Source: Pseudoxanthomonas suwonensis (GTDB taxonomy: Bacteria; Pseudomonadota; Gammaproteobacteria; Xanthomonadales; Xanthomonadaceae). Taken from it: a DNA stretch of 64,000 nt. Positions 34,510 to 43,327 of the stretch are shown here, one piece after another. Position 1 is the first letter of the stretch; each line of letters opens with the position of its first letter. The notes beneath the pieces were generated by a model, which saw nothing but the letters and a program-made list of their open reading frames with translations, had not been told where the DNA came from and did no database searches. The stretch covers positions 1 to 64,000 of the forward strand of contig QFNC01000010.1 in assembly GCA_003240695.1 (NCBI GenBank), given 5' to 3'. The translations under genes and the position numbers were made by a program.

Positions 34510-36615
34510 TCAGTCGGCGGACAACTGGTCCCACAGGAAGGTGAAGGCCAGCGCGGACATCTTCGCCGCCTGGGCGTTGTTGGCCGAGCCGCCGTGGCCG
34601 CCCTCGATGTTCTCGTAGTAGCGCACGTCCTTGCCGGCGTCCTGCATCAAGGCCATCATCTTGCGTGCATGGCCCGGATGCACGCGGTCGTCGCGGGTGG
34701 AAGTCATGAACAGCGTGGGCGGATAGTCCTTCTTCGCATCGAACAGGTGGTAGGGCGAGAACTTCTGGATGAAGGCCCATTCCTCCGGCTTGTCGGGATT
34801 GCCGTATTCGGCCATCCACGAGGCACCGGCCAGCAGCTGGTTGTAGCGGCGCATGTCCAGCAGCGGCACCTGCACCACCACCGCGCCGAACAGCTGCGGG
34901 TACTGGGTCAGCATGTTGCCCATCAGCAGGCCGCCGTTGCTGCCGCCCTGGATGCCCAGATGCTGCGGCGCGGTGACCTTGCGGTCGATCAGGTCCCGGG
35001 CCACGGCGGCGAAGTCCTCGTAGGCCTTGTGCCGGTTCTGCTTCAGCGCCGCCTGGTGCCAGCGCGGGCCGTATTCGCCGCCACCGCGGATGTTGGCAAC
35101 GACATAGGTGCCGCCCTTCTCCAGCCAGCCCTTGCCCACGCTGCCGGAATAACCGGGCGTGAGCGAAATCTCGAAGCCCCCGTAGCCGTACAGCAGGGTC
35201 GGGTTGCGGCCGTTCAGCGGCATGCCCTTGGGATGCACGATGAAATACGGCACCCGGGTGCCGTCCTGGCTGGTGGCGAACCGCTGCTCGGCCTCGTGGG
35301 TGCGCGCGTCGAAGAACACCGGCATGCTTTTCAGCACTTCCGGCTCGCTGCCGATCTCGGCGATCGCCAGCGTGGTTGGCTGCAGATAGCTGCTGCTGGT
35401 CACCCACACGGCGTCGGACTCGTCCGGATCCACTGCCGACACCTGGAAGCTGCCGATGTCCACCGGATTGGGGAAGACCGACTGGGTCCAGCCGCCATCG
35501 GACGGGGTGAACACGGTCAGACGGTTCTTCACATCCTGCAGCACGTTCAGCACCAGGTGGTTGCGGGTCCAGCTGGCGCTGGCCAGCGAGCTGCGCTCGT
35601 CCGGTTCGAACAGCGCTTGCAGCTGGCGCTTGCCGGCCATCCAGTCGTCGAACTTCGCCACCAGGAACGATCCGGCCTTCCAGGTCCTGCCGCCCACGGT
35701 CCAGTCCTCGCGCGGCTCGAAGGTGATCCACTCGCGCACCACGCCCTTGTTCACCGAATTGGGCGCGTCGATCTTCTTCAGCGTACCGTCCTGGCCGCGC
35801 AGGTACAGCTCGTCGTTGTAGAAGGCCAGCGTGCGGCTGACGAAGTCGCGCTCGAATCCCGGCGTGTCGTCGTGCACGGCGGCGATGTACATGTCGTCGG
35901 GCTTGCCTTCGTACACCACCTTGGCGGCACTCATCGGCGTGCCGCGCTTCCATTCCTTCACCACGCGCGGGTAGCCGGACTGGGTCATGCTGCCCTTGCC
36001 GAAGTCGGTGAACACGTACACGGTGTTCGCATCGATCCAGCCCAGTCCGCCCTTGGATTCGGGTCGGAAGAACCCGCTTTCGACCCACTGCCTGGTTGCG
36101 ATGTCGAATTCGCGGGTCACGTCGGCATCGGCGCCGCCGCGCGACAGCGCGATCAGGCACCGGGTGTAGTCGGGACGCAGACACTGCGCGCCGTGCCACA
36201 CCCAGTTTTCGTTCTCGGCCTTGTTCAGCGCATCCAGGTCGATGATGGTTTCCCACTGCGGGTCGGGCTTGCGGAACTCCTCCAGCGTGGTGCGCCGCCA
36301 CAGTCCGCGTTCGTGCCGGGCGTCCTTCCAGAAGTTGTAGTAGTGCGCGCCGATCTTGGTCACGCCGGGAATCTTGGCATCGGAATCCAGGATGGCGCGG
36401 ATGTCGGCTTCCAGCTGCTTGAACTCCGGTTGGCTGGCCAGTTCCGCCTCGGCCTTGGCGTTCTGCTGGCGTACCCAGTCCAGCGCGCGCTTGTCTTCCA
36501 CCGCTTCCAGCCACTGGTGCGGATCGTCGGCAGGCGTTTGTGCCTGCGCGGCACCGACGGCGCCCAGGCTGGCGGCGATTCCCAGAACGTGGATGGCGTG
36601 GCTGAACGGGGGCAT
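34510..36615 (-). CDS. S9A prolyl oligopeptidase, exported
   Basis: The 701-residue protein has a signal peptide (residues 1-25, ending VGAAQAQ). A seven-bladed propeller starts at DDPHQWLEAVEDKRALDWV, and a C-terminal hydrolase domain follows. Catalytic Ser is in IQGGSNGGLLMGN near residue 540, Asp in FMTSTRDDRVHPGHARK near 627 and His in NIEGGHGGSANNAQ near 662. Family enzymes cleave after Pro in short peptides. It is monocistronic, with a hairpin terminator after it. It probably works with the neighbouring oligopeptidase B-like enzyme in periplasmic peptide use. Confidence 0.92.
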   Translation of the reverse strand: MPPFSHAIHVLGIAASLGAVGAAQAQTPADDPHQWLEAVEDKRALDWVRQQNAKAEAELASQPEFKQLEADIRAILDSDAKIPGVTKIGAHYYNFWKDARHERGLWRRTTLEEFRKPDPQWETIIDLDALNKAENENWVWHGAQCLRPDYTRCLIALSRGGADADVTREFDIATRQWVESGFFRPESKGGLGWIDANTVYVFTDFGKGSMTQSGYPRVVKEWKRGTPMSAAKVVYEGKPDDMYIAAVHDDTPGFERDFVSRTLAFYNDELYLRGQDGTLKKIDAPNSVNKGVVREWITFEPREDWTVGGRTWKAGSFLVAKFDDWMAGKRQLQALFEPDERSSLASASWTRNHLVLNVLQDVKNRLTVFTPSDGGWTQSVFPNPVDIGSFQVSAVDPDESDAVWVTSSSYLQPTTLAIAEIGSEPEVLKSMPVFFDARTHEAEQRFATSQDGTRVPYFIVHPKGMPLNGRNPTLLYGYGGFEISLTPGYSGSVGKGWLEKGGTYVVANIRGGGEYGPRWHQAALKQNRHKAYEDFAAVARDLIDRKVTAPQHLGIQGGSNGGLLMGNMLTQYPQLFGAVVVQVPLLDMRRYNQLLAGASWMAEYGNPDKPEEWAFIQKFSPYHLFDAKKDYPPTLFMTSTRDDRVHPGHARKMMALMQDAGKDVRYYENIEGGHGGSANNAQAAKMSALAFTFLWDQLSAD

Positions 36616-36706
36616 GGCAGGCTCCTGCGGAAACGATCCGGCACGCTAGCACGTCATTCCCGGGCGGCGACCGGGCCAAACGTCATGGTTCCGGCGTGCG
36701 CGAGTC

Positions 36707-36943
36707 TCACCGGGCAGCGCGCCCGCGCAGGCGCAGCATCTGCACCGCCACGCACAGTGAAGGACTCACGATGGTCCACAGCGGCAGCCAGCCCAGCTGG
36801 GCATGGAAGCCGCGGGTGTCCGGCAGGCACAGCCACAGGCTGCTGCCAATGGCCAGCAACACGACCGATGCGGCCATGGCCTGCGCTTGCGGCCTGGCGG
36901 CGGTGAGTGCGGCGGCCTGCGACGACGGCTGGGAGATGAACAT
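36707..36943 (-). CDS. Small two-helix membrane protein
   Basis: The 78-residue product is MFISQPSSQA followed by AAALTAARPQ, then two hydrophobic segments (AMAASVVLLAIGSSLWLCL and LGWLPLWTIVSPSLCVAV) and a basic tail MLRLRGRAAR, so a two-helix inner-membrane hairpin is likely. The family is not recognised. The start is supported by GAGG 6 bp upstream. It lies divergent from the lipocalin gene, and both share a control region of about 110 bp. Confidence 0.6.
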   Translation of the reverse strand: MFISQPSSQAAALTAARPQAQAMAASVVLLAIGSSLWLCLPDTRGFHAQLGWLPLWTIVSPSLCVAVQMLRLRGRAAR

Positions 36944-37055
36944 GCAAACCTCGCAACATCGGATGGTGAGAGCATTCAGCCTGCTGCACACCTATCTCAC
37001 GGAATGCGACGTAGGCTGTGCCGCAACACGATGTCGATGGTTGAACGGGGAACGC

Positions 37056-37649
37056 ATGCGGATCGAAGCGAAACGCTGGGTGGCAGTCGCGCTGGTGGGC
37101 ATCGCCATGGCACAGCTGCCGGCCTGCCGTTCCACCGGCGGCAACGCCGATGCCAGCGTGTACGCCGGACAGGCGTTGGCCATCGAACCGCTGATGGGCA
37201 CGTGGTACGAAGTGGCCCGCATCCCCAATCTGGTGGAACGCGGCCACATGGGCAGTCGCCACCACTACGCCCTGCAGCCGGACGGCAGCATCGCCGCGCA
37301 ATACCGCTATCGCACCGGGCCGACCGAGCCGTGGAAGGACATCAACGCGCGTGCGGCCATCGTGGAGGGCAGCGGCAACAGGCAGTGGCGGATGCGGTTC
37401 TATCGCATGCTGCCACTGACCCAGCGCATTCTGGAGATCGCCCCGGACGGCAGCTGGATGCTGCTGGATGCGCCCGGCCGCGACCTGGCATGGATCTTCG
37501 CGCGCAGCCCCGAATTGAGCGATGCCGATTACCTGCAGCTGCGGCAACGCCTGCAGGCGCATGGCGTGAACACCGACAAGGTGTGGCGGGTAGCGCATCG
37601 CGCCGAAGACGTGGGTGCGCGCGGTTTCGATCAACCCAAGCGGCGTTGA
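37056..37649 (+). CDS. blc: Outer-membrane lipocalin (Blc-like)
   Basis: The 197-residue lipoprotein has signal peptide lipobox LPAC (QLPACRSTGG). The lipocalin core opens with the signature GTWYEVARIPNLVERG near residue 51. It continues with WKDINARAAIVEGSGNRQWR (beta-barrel), ILEIAPDGSWMLLDAPGRDL and the C-terminal region WIFARSPELSDADYLQLRQR. Blc binds lysophospholipids or fatty acids in the outer membrane in other bacteria. The start at 37056 (MRIEAKRWV) has GGGGA 5 bp upstream. Apart from the control region it has no partner. Confidence 0.88.
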   Translation: MRIEAKRWVAVALVGIAMAQLPACRSTGGNADASVYAGQALAIEPLMGTWYEVARIPNLVERGHMGSRHHYALQPDGSIAAQYRYRTGPTEPWKDINARAAIVEGSGNRQWRMRFYRMLPLTQRILEIAPDGSWMLLDAPGRDLAWIFARSPELSDADYLQLRQRLQAHGVNTDKVWRVAHRAEDVGARGFDQPKRR

Positions 37650-37664
37650 ACTGCGGCGCTGCGG

Positions 37665-38633
37665 TCAGCGGTCGTAATTGGCCAGCGCCAGCGCCAGCAG
37701 GCTCTTGATCTGCTCGCGCAGCACCGGCGGCTCCACGATTTCGGCATCGCTGCCGTAGTGCAGTACGTCCATCAGCAGCTCGCGGGGAGCGCTGTAGGGC
37801 ACCTTCAGCTCGTAGCGGCCATCCGGCAGCAGGCGGCCCTGCTGCTGCGAATGCCAGTGCTCGTCGGCCACCCAGCGTGCCGCCTTGGCACTGAACAGGA
37901 TGGTGGCCCAGCCTTTCGGCTCGCCGGAAAAAATGCCGTAGCTGCCGGCCAGATGGGTATTCAGCAGTGTTTCGTCCACATCCTGCGCAGCCGCATCCAG
38001 CACCCGTGCGCCGCCGATGCGGTCCACTGAAAAGCTGCGCAACGCCTCGCGATCATGGTCCCACGCATCCAGGTACCAGTTGTCGCGGTAATGGGTGATG
38101 CGCTGCGGCGACACCGTGCGCCGGGTGCGCTCGTCGGTGGATCGGGCCCGGTAGTCGAAGCTCAGCTGGCGGCGGTCCAGCACGGCCGTGGCCACGGCGC
38201 GGAAGGCGATCTGGTCCAGTCGGCGGGTGCGGTGCGGCACCACGCGCACCCGCTGCATCGGCCACTGCTTGCCGCCGGTCTGCTCGGCCAGCAGCTTCTC
38301 CACCCGGGTCTGCAGCGGCGCAAGCGCACCGGACAGCATCCCGCCGCTGCTGCGCGCCAGCAACTGCTGTGCCGCCAGCAGCGCGTACAACTCCTCGGAG
38401 CTGAGCCACAGTCCGGGCAGTTCGAAGCGGCCGGCATCGGCATGGTCGTAGCGGAAACCGGCCTCGCCATCGCCTTGGATCGGCGCCATCAGCGCATCGC
38501 GCAGGAACGCCAGGTCGCGGTACACCGTGGCCCGTGAGCAGCCCAGTTCCTCCTGCAGCCTGGCCACCGTGATGGGATAGCGCGACGCCTTCAGGATGCG
38601 GTGCAGTGCGGTGATGCGTTCGTAGCGGTCCAT
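37665..38633 (-). CDS. WYL-domain transcriptional regulator (YafY type)
   Basis: The 322-residue protein has an N-terminal helix-turn-helix (RLQEELGCSRATVYRDLAFL, residues ~25-45) and a central WYL ligand-binding domain (residues ~160-230). The WYL motif itself is read as NWYLDAWDHDREALRSFSVD. A C-terminal WCX domain follows. The start MDRYERITALHRIL is typical of the family; the longer frame adds only MAHNRP. WYL regulators bind nucleic acids or cyclic dinucleotides and control defence or damage genes. Its targets are unknown. It converges with the lipocalin gene with a 15-bp gap. Confidence 0.9.
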   Translation of the reverse strand: MDRYERITALHRILKASRYPITVARLQEELGCSRATVYRDLAFLRDALMAPIQGDGEAGFRYDHADAGRFELPGLWLSSEELYALLAAQQLLARSSGGMLSGALAPLQTRVEKLLAEQTGGKQWPMQRVRVVPHRTRRLDQIAFRAVATAVLDRRQLSFDYRARSTDERTRRTVSPQRITHYRDNWYLDAWDHDREALRSFSVDRIGGARVLDAAAQDVDETLLNTHLAGSYGIFSGEPKGWATILFSAKAARWVADEHWHSQQQGRLLPDGRYELKVPYSAPRELLMDVLHYGSDAEIVEPPVLREQIKSLLALALANYDR

Positions 38634-38684
38634 CGGCCGATTATGCGCCACATTCCGGCCCCTACGGGCGGTGCCGGATTCTTC

Positions 38685-38690
38685 TATGAT
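38685..38690 (+). promoter_or_regulatory. -10 element candidate for the small lipoprotein gene
   Basis: TATGAT at 38685-38690 is a good -10 match, about 34 bp before the ATG at 38724. It is the only AT-rich hexamer in the 90-bp gap. No strong -35 is evident. Confidence 0.4.
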
Positions 38691-38723
38691 GTGCGCTTCG
38701 TCCCGCTTTCACGGAAACCCGTC

Positions 38724-39386
38724 ATGCGTCCCATCGCCCTGACCCTGCTGTCCGCCACGCTGGCCCTGTCGCTGGCCGCCTGCAAGGAAACCGCCCCCGC
38801 AGCGGGCCCTGCCGATGGTGCCTCCGGCCCGGCCCCCGGCGCGCCAGCGCCTGCAGCCGCTCCGGCCGCATCGGCCAAGGATGCCTTCCGCAGCAACATG
38901 GATGCCTTCGCCCAGGCCAGGAGCTACCACGCCACCATGAGCATGGCCGGCGGCCCGATGGGCGAGATGAAAAGCGACATGGATTACGTGGCGCCGGACC
39001 GCTATCGCATGACCATGACCATGGGCGGCCAGCCGATGGAAGTGATCATGATCGGCGGCGACAGCTACCTGAAGATGGGCGGCAACTGGACGAAGAACCC
39101 CGGCCCGCCGCAGGAAGCGCCCAAGTGGGATCAGGAACTGAAGAAGAGCCTGCATGCGGCCGTGGTGCAGGACCTGGGCGAGGAAGCCGTGAACGGCGTG
39201 CAGGCCCGCAAGTACCAGGTCAAGCTGACCGAACCTGCGCCCACCGACACCACCACCTGGTTCGGCCCCGACGGCCTGCCGGTGCAGGTGGTGACTTCGG
39301 TGCCAGCCAATGGCCAGACCATGACCAGCACCATCACCTACTCCCGTTACAACGATCCGGCCATCACCATCGAAGCCCCGTTGTGA
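38724..39386 (+). CDS. LolA/LppX-like lipoprotein
   Basis: The 220-residue lipoprotein has signal peptide lipobox LAAC (LSLAACKETAP) and an Ala/Pro-rich linker to about residue 50. A strand-rich domain follows with Met-rich motifs (SMAGGPMGEMKSDMDYV, MTMTMGGQPMEVIMIGGDSY) and a C-terminal GVQARKYQVKLTEP ... SRYNDPAITIEAPL. The curved-sheet pattern is like LolA/LppX lipid-binding folds. Cargo is unknown. The run of Met residues on the sheet could bind hydrophobic ligands or copper; this is speculation. A hairpin follows the stop. Confidence 0.75.
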   Translation: MRPIALTLLSATLALSLAACKETAPAAGPADGASGPAPGAPAPAAAPAASAKDAFRSNMDAFAQARSYHATMSMAGGPMGEMKSDMDYVAPDRYRMTMTMGGQPMEVIMIGGDSYLKMGGNWTKNPGPPQEAPKWDQELKKSLHAAVVQDLGEEAVNGVQARKYQVKLTEPAPTDTTTWFGPDGLPVQVVTSVPANGQTMTSTITYSRYNDPAITIEAPL

Positions 39387-39396
39387 TGCCTGCGTG

Positions 39397-39424
39397 CCGT
39401 GGCGGGGAGTGTTCCCTGCCACGG
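39397..39424 (+). terminator. Hairpin between the lipoprotein and soeA-like gene
   Basis: CCGTGGCGGGGA and TCCCTGCCACGG form a 12-bp stem (one G-U) around GTGT. It is 10 bp after the lipoprotein stop and 45 bp before the molybdenum-enzyme ATG. No T-run follows, so it may be a Rho-aided terminator or a leader structure of the operon. Confidence 0.4.
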
Positions 39425-39468
39425 TGCATGCGGCCGCATCGCGGGCACGGCTGGCGCACAATGCCGCG

Positions 39469-42327
39469 ATGACCGACCCCGACATTCCGCTGTCGCCATC
39501 GCCCGGCGACACGGTCACCGCCACCACTTGTTACATGTGCGCCTGCCGCTGCGGCATCCGCGTGTGGCTGAAGGACGGGCAGATCCGCTACATCCAGGGC
39601 AATGCCGCGCATCCGGTCAACAAGGGCGTGCTGTGCGCCAAGGGTGCCAGCGGCATCATGCAGCATTATTCGCCGGCACGCCTGCGCAAACCGCTGCTGC
39701 GCACCGGTGAACGCGGCAGCGGCGAGTTCCGCGAGATCGAATGGGACGAGGCGCTGGCCATCGCCACCGGCTGGCTGCGGCCGATCCGCGAACGCAATCC
39801 GGACGAACTGGCCTTCTTCACCGGCCGCGACCAGTCGCAGGCGCTGACCGGCTGGTGGGCGCAGCAGTTCGGCACGGTCAATTACGCCGCGCACGGCGGC
39901 TTCTGCTCGGTCAACATGGCCGCGGGCGGGCTGTATTCGGTGGGCGGCAGCTTCTGGGAATTCGGCGAACCCGACTGGGAACACGCGCGCTACCTGATGC
40001 TGTGGGGCGTGGCCGAAGACCACGATTCCAATCCGATCAAGCTGGGTTTGGGCAAACTGAAAGGGCGTGGCGCGAAAATCGTCGCGGTCAATCCGGTACG
40101 CACCGGCTATGCAGCCATCGCCGATGAGTGGATCGGCATCCGTCCAGGTACCGACGGCCTGTTTGCCTTCGCACTGATCCACGAGCTGCTGCGCAGCGAT
40201 CGCATCGATCTGGACTATCTGGTGCGCTATGCCAATGTACACTGGCTGGTGATCGATGCGCCCGGCACTGCCGAGGACGGCTTGTTTTTGCGCGATGCCG
40301 ACGGAAATCCGCAGTGCTGGAACGACGACACCGATTCCCTGGCCGATGCACAGGCGATCGACATCGCGCCGCGCCTCGTCGGCACGCTGCCGCTGCCCGA
40401 TGGCCGGCAGGCAAAACCGGTGTTCGACCATGTCGTGCAACGCTATCTCGATCCGCGCTATGCACCCGATGCGGTCAGCGAGCGCTGCGGCATTCCCGCC
40501 GATACCATCCGCCGCATCGCCCGCGAACTGGCTGCCGCCGCATTCGACTCCAAGCTGGAATTGCCGATTCCGTGGACCGACGCCTGGGGCCGCCGCCATG
40601 AATCGATGATCGGCCGTCCGGTCAGCTTCCATGCCATGCGCGGCATCAGCGCGCATTCCAACGGCTTCCACACCTGCCGGGCGCTGCACCTGCTGCAACT
40701 GCTGCTGGGCGCAGTGGACGCGCCGGGCAGTTTCCGCTACCAGCCCCCGTTCCCCAAACCGGTTCCGCCGGGAAATCGCCCCGGGAAAGTGCGCAGCGAC
40801 AATGGCGCGCTGGATGCCGCACCGCTGGGGTTCGTGCACGGTCCGGAGGACCTGCTGGTGACTGCCGACGGCACGCCGCGCCGCATCGATCATGCCTATT
40901 CCTGGGCCTATCCGCTGGCCGCGCACGGCATGATGCACACGGTGATCCGCAATGCCTGGGCGGGCGACCCGTACAAAATCGATACGCTGATGCTGTTCAT
41001 GGCCAACATGAGCTGGAACTCGGCAATGAATACCGCGCAGACCATGCACTGGCTGACCGACAGGGATGAAAACGGCGATTACCGGATTGCGCACATCATC
41101 TATTCCGATGCGTATGCCTCGGAAATGGTGGCGTATGCCGATCTGGTGCTGCCGGACACCACCTATCTGGAACGCTTCGATGCGATCAGCCTGCTGGATC
41201 GTCCGATTTCCGATGCCGATGCCGCGGCCGACGCGATCCGCCACCCGGTGTTCGATCCGGCCACGCAGCGCGATGCCGATGGACGCGAGCGCGACGTGCG
41301 CGGTTTCCAGTCGGTGCTGATCGAGCTGGGTGCACGGCTCGGGCTGCCCGGACTGGTGAACGGCGACGGTTCGCCGGCATACCGGGATTATGCCGATTTC
41401 ATCGTGCACCACGAACGCACGCCGGGCGTCGGCCTGCTGGCCGGCTGGCGTGGTGCGGATGGCACCTCGCACGGCAAAGGGTCGCCGAATCCCGATCAAT
41501 TGCAACGCTACATCGAGCACGATGGTTTCTGGCATGCACCGATTCCGCCGGAAGCGCGTTATTACAAGATGGCAAACCGCGCCTATCTGGACTGGGCGCA
41601 GGGGTTCGGTTTCATTGCCGATGCACGGCCCATCGTGCTGCAGCTGTATTCGGAAACCCTGCAGCGATTCCGCCTGGCCGCGCAGGGCCATGGCGTGCAT
41701 CAACCACCCGAAGCGCATCGGCAGCGCGTGGCCACCTACTTCGATCCGCTGCCGATCTGGTACGAGCCGTTCGAGCACGACCAGACCGCGCGTGAGCAGT
41801 ATCCGTTGAATGCCATCACCCAGCGACCGATGTTCATGTACCACGCCTGGGGCAGCCAGAATGCCTGGCTGCGGCAGATCGCGACGCGCAATCATCTGTA
41901 CCTGCATCCGCAAACCGCGGCGCAATACGGCATCGCCGACATGGATTGGATCGACATCACCTCGCACAACGGCACGGTCACGGCGCAGGTGGCATTCGCC
42001 AGCAACGTGCAACCGGACACGGTATGGACCTGGAACGCGATCGGCAAACGCAAGGGTGCGTGGCGGCTGGCGAAGGATGCCCCCGAAGGCGAAAAAGGGT
42101 TTCTGCTGAATCACCTGATTTCCGACATCACGCCGAAAGGCGATTATGCGAATGCCGATCCGGTCACCGGCCAGGCGGCCTGGTTCGACTTGCGCGTGTC
42201 GATTCGCAAGGCCAACGCACCTGACGATGCGCAATCGCAGCCGCAATTCGCGCCTTTGAAAATGGGTTCGGTCTCGAACGTGCCGTTGCGGTACGGGGCT
42301 GCGCTGCGTGGAAAGGGATCGCGCTGA
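39469..42327 (+). CDS. soeA: Molybdopterin oxidoreductase, SoeA-like sulfite dehydrogenase catalytic subunit
   Basis: The 952-residue DMSO-reductase-family enzyme has an N-terminal [4Fe-4S] site (TCYMCACRCGIRV ... GVLCAKGASG). The FTGRDQSQALTGWW and AAHGGFCSVNMAAGGLY segments follow; the Cys of FCSVN is the likely Mo ligand. Then come LWGVAEDHDSNPIKLG, ADLVLPDTTYLERF and a C-terminal MGD domain (WIDITSHNGTVTAQVAF). There is no Tat signal, so the enzyme faces the cytoplasm, as in Allochromatium SoeABC, which oxidises sulfite and passes electrons to quinone. The assignment rests on motif resemblance and gene order; polysulfide or other sulfur substrates are possible. I chose the ATG at 39469 because the 25 upstream residues are not conserved. 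The stop overlaps the next start. Confidence 0.8.
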   Translation: MTDPDIPLSPSPGDTVTATTCYMCACRCGIRVWLKDGQIRYIQGNAAHPVNKGVLCAKGASGIMQHYSPARLRKPLLRTGERGSGEFREIEWDEALAIATGWLRPIRERNPDELAFFTGRDQSQALTGWWAQQFGTVNYAAHGGFCSVNMAAGGLYSVGGSFWEFGEPDWEHARYLMLWGVAEDHDSNPIKLGLGKLKGRGAKIVAVNPVRTGYAAIADEWIGIRPGTDGLFAFALIHELLRSDRIDLDYLVRYANVHWLVIDAPGTAEDGLFLRDADGNPQCWNDDTDSLADAQAIDIAPRLVGTLPLPDGRQAKPVFDHVVQRYLDPRYAPDAVSERCGIPADTIRRIARELAAAAFDSKLELPIPWTDAWGRRHESMIGRPVSFHAMRGISAHSNGFHTCRALHLLQLLLGAVDAPGSFRYQPPFPKPVPPGNRPGKVRSDNGALDAAPLGFVHGPEDLLVTADGTPRRIDHAYSWAYPLAAHGMMHTVIRNAWAGDPYKIDTLMLFMANMSWNSAMNTAQTMHWLTDRDENGDYRIAHIIYSDAYASEMVAYADLVLPDTTYLERFDAISLLDRPISDADAAADAIRHPVFDPATQRDADGRERDVRGFQSVLIELGARLGLPGLVNGDGSPAYRDYADFIVHHERTPGVGLLAGWRGADGTSHGKGSPNPDQLQRYIEHDGFWHAPIPPEARYYKMANRAYLDWAQGFGFIADARPIVLQLYSETLQRFRLAAQGHGVHQPPEAHRQRVATYFDPLPIWYEPFEHDQTAREQYPLNAITQRPMFMYHAWGSQNAWLRQIATRNHLYLHPQTAAQYGIADMDWIDITSHNGTVTAQVAFASNVQPDTVWTWNAIGKRKGAWRLAKDAPEGEKGFLLNHLISDITPKGDYANADPVTGQAAWFDLRVSIRKANAPDDAQSQPQFAPLKMGSVSNVPLRYGAALRGKGSR

Positions 42328-42578
42328 TGGAAACCGTCTCCAACGTGATCCGCATCGCCTGCAAGGTCGCCGGGATCGCCGGGATTCTGCTGTGCGGTTA
42401 CGCCATCATCGATCCGTCGATCCTGCCGGCTGCGGGCGGCAACGGTCCGTGGGGCGTGGTGGATCCGCGCTGGCGGGCGGTACTGGGGCTGGCGATGTCC
42501 GTGCTGGTATTCGGCTACGGGCTGCGTCCGCAGGCGCATCGCCAGATGCCTCCCGACGACGAGGATGCTCTGCCATGA
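42327..42578 (+). CDS. Small two-helix membrane protein inside the soe-like operon
   Basis: The 83-residue product has two hydrophobic segments (residues 7-28, VIRIACKVAGIAGILLCGYA, and 47-66, WRAVLGLAMSVLVFGYGL). They are separated by a Gly/Pro/Trp loop, and an acidic tail ends PPDDEDALP. The family is not recognised. Its ATG overlaps the soeA-like stop (TGATG) and its stop overlaps the soeB-like start by 4 bp, so it is co-translated with the complex. It may be an accessory anchor or assembly factor. Standard SoeABC has no such gene. Confidence 0.75.
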   Translation: METVSNVIRIACKVAGIAGILLCGYAIIDPSILPAAGGNGPWGVVDPRWRAVLGLAMSVLVFGYGLRPQAHRQMPPDDEDALP

Positions 42579-43327
42579 CCATGCTGCCGCCACCTTCGCC
42601 GAAGAAACTGGGCCTGGTGATCGACCTGGACATCTGCGTGGGTTGCCATGCCTGCGCCACCAGCTGCAAGGAATGGAATGCCGCCGGCATCGCCGGGCCG
42701 CTGACCGACGAGAAGCCCTACGGCAAGGAGCCCTCCGGCGTCTGGTTCAACCGCGTGCACAGCTACGAAGTGGCGGAGGATGCCGCATCGGCGCAACCGG
42801 CCATGACGCTGCATTTTCCGCGCAGCTGCCTGCATTGCGACACACCCGCCTGCGTGACCGTATGCCCGACCGGCGCCAGTTACAAGCGCGCCGAAGACGG
42901 CATCGTGCTGGTGGACGAGGACAAGTGCATCGGCTGCAAACTGTGCAGCTGGGCCTGCCCTTACGGCGCGCGCGAATATTCGCCGGTGGACGGGGTGATG
43001 AAGAAATGCACCCTGTGCGTGGACCGCATCTACAACACGAATCTGCCGGAACAAGACCGCCAGCCGGCCTGCGTGCAGGCCTGTCCCACGCGGGCCCGGC
43101 ATTTCGGCGACCTGGGAGATCCGGCATCGACGGTGTCGCAGCTGGTGGCCGAACGCGGCGGCGTGGCCCTGATGCCGGAACTGGGATATGAGCCGGTGAA
43201 CCGCTACTTGCCGCCGCGTCCGCGTCGTGCCGGTGCGGACGATGCTGACGATGCGGCAGCCAGGCCGGACAACACGTCGAGGCAGCCGGCCCTGTCGCGC
43301 TGGCTGCATCGCCTGGTGCGCCGCTGA
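42575..43327 (+). CDS. soeB: 4Fe-4S ferredoxin-type electron-transfer subunit, SoeB-like
   Basis: The 250-residue DmsB/NrfC-type protein has four cysteine clusters: DICVGCHACATSCKEWN near residue 17, CLHCDTPACVTVCPTGA near 88, DKCIGCKLCSWACPYGA near 118, and CTLCVDRIYN ... QPACVQACPTRA near 145-170. These would carry four [4Fe-4S] clusters linking the Mo site to the membrane anchor. There is no signal peptide, in keeping with a cytoplasmic complex. It overlaps both neighbours by 1-4 bp. Confidence 0.9.
   Translation: MTMLPPPSPKKLGLVIDLDICVGCHACATSCKEWNAAGIAGPLTDEKPYGKEPSGVWFNRVHSYEVAEDAASAQPAMTLHFPRSCLHCDTPACVTVCPTGASYKRAEDGIVLVDEDKCIGCKLCSWACPYGAREYSPVDGVMKKCTLCVDRIYNTNLPEQDRQPACVQACPTRARHFGDLGDPASTVSQLVAERGGVALMPELGYEPVNRYLPPRPRRAGADDADDAAARPDNTSRQPALSRWLHRLVRR

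Noticed and set aside
39364..42246. A 960-residue minus-strand ORF opposite the Mo-enzyme
   Set aside because: The plus frame has clear Fe-S and molybdopterin motifs, and the antisense frame has none.
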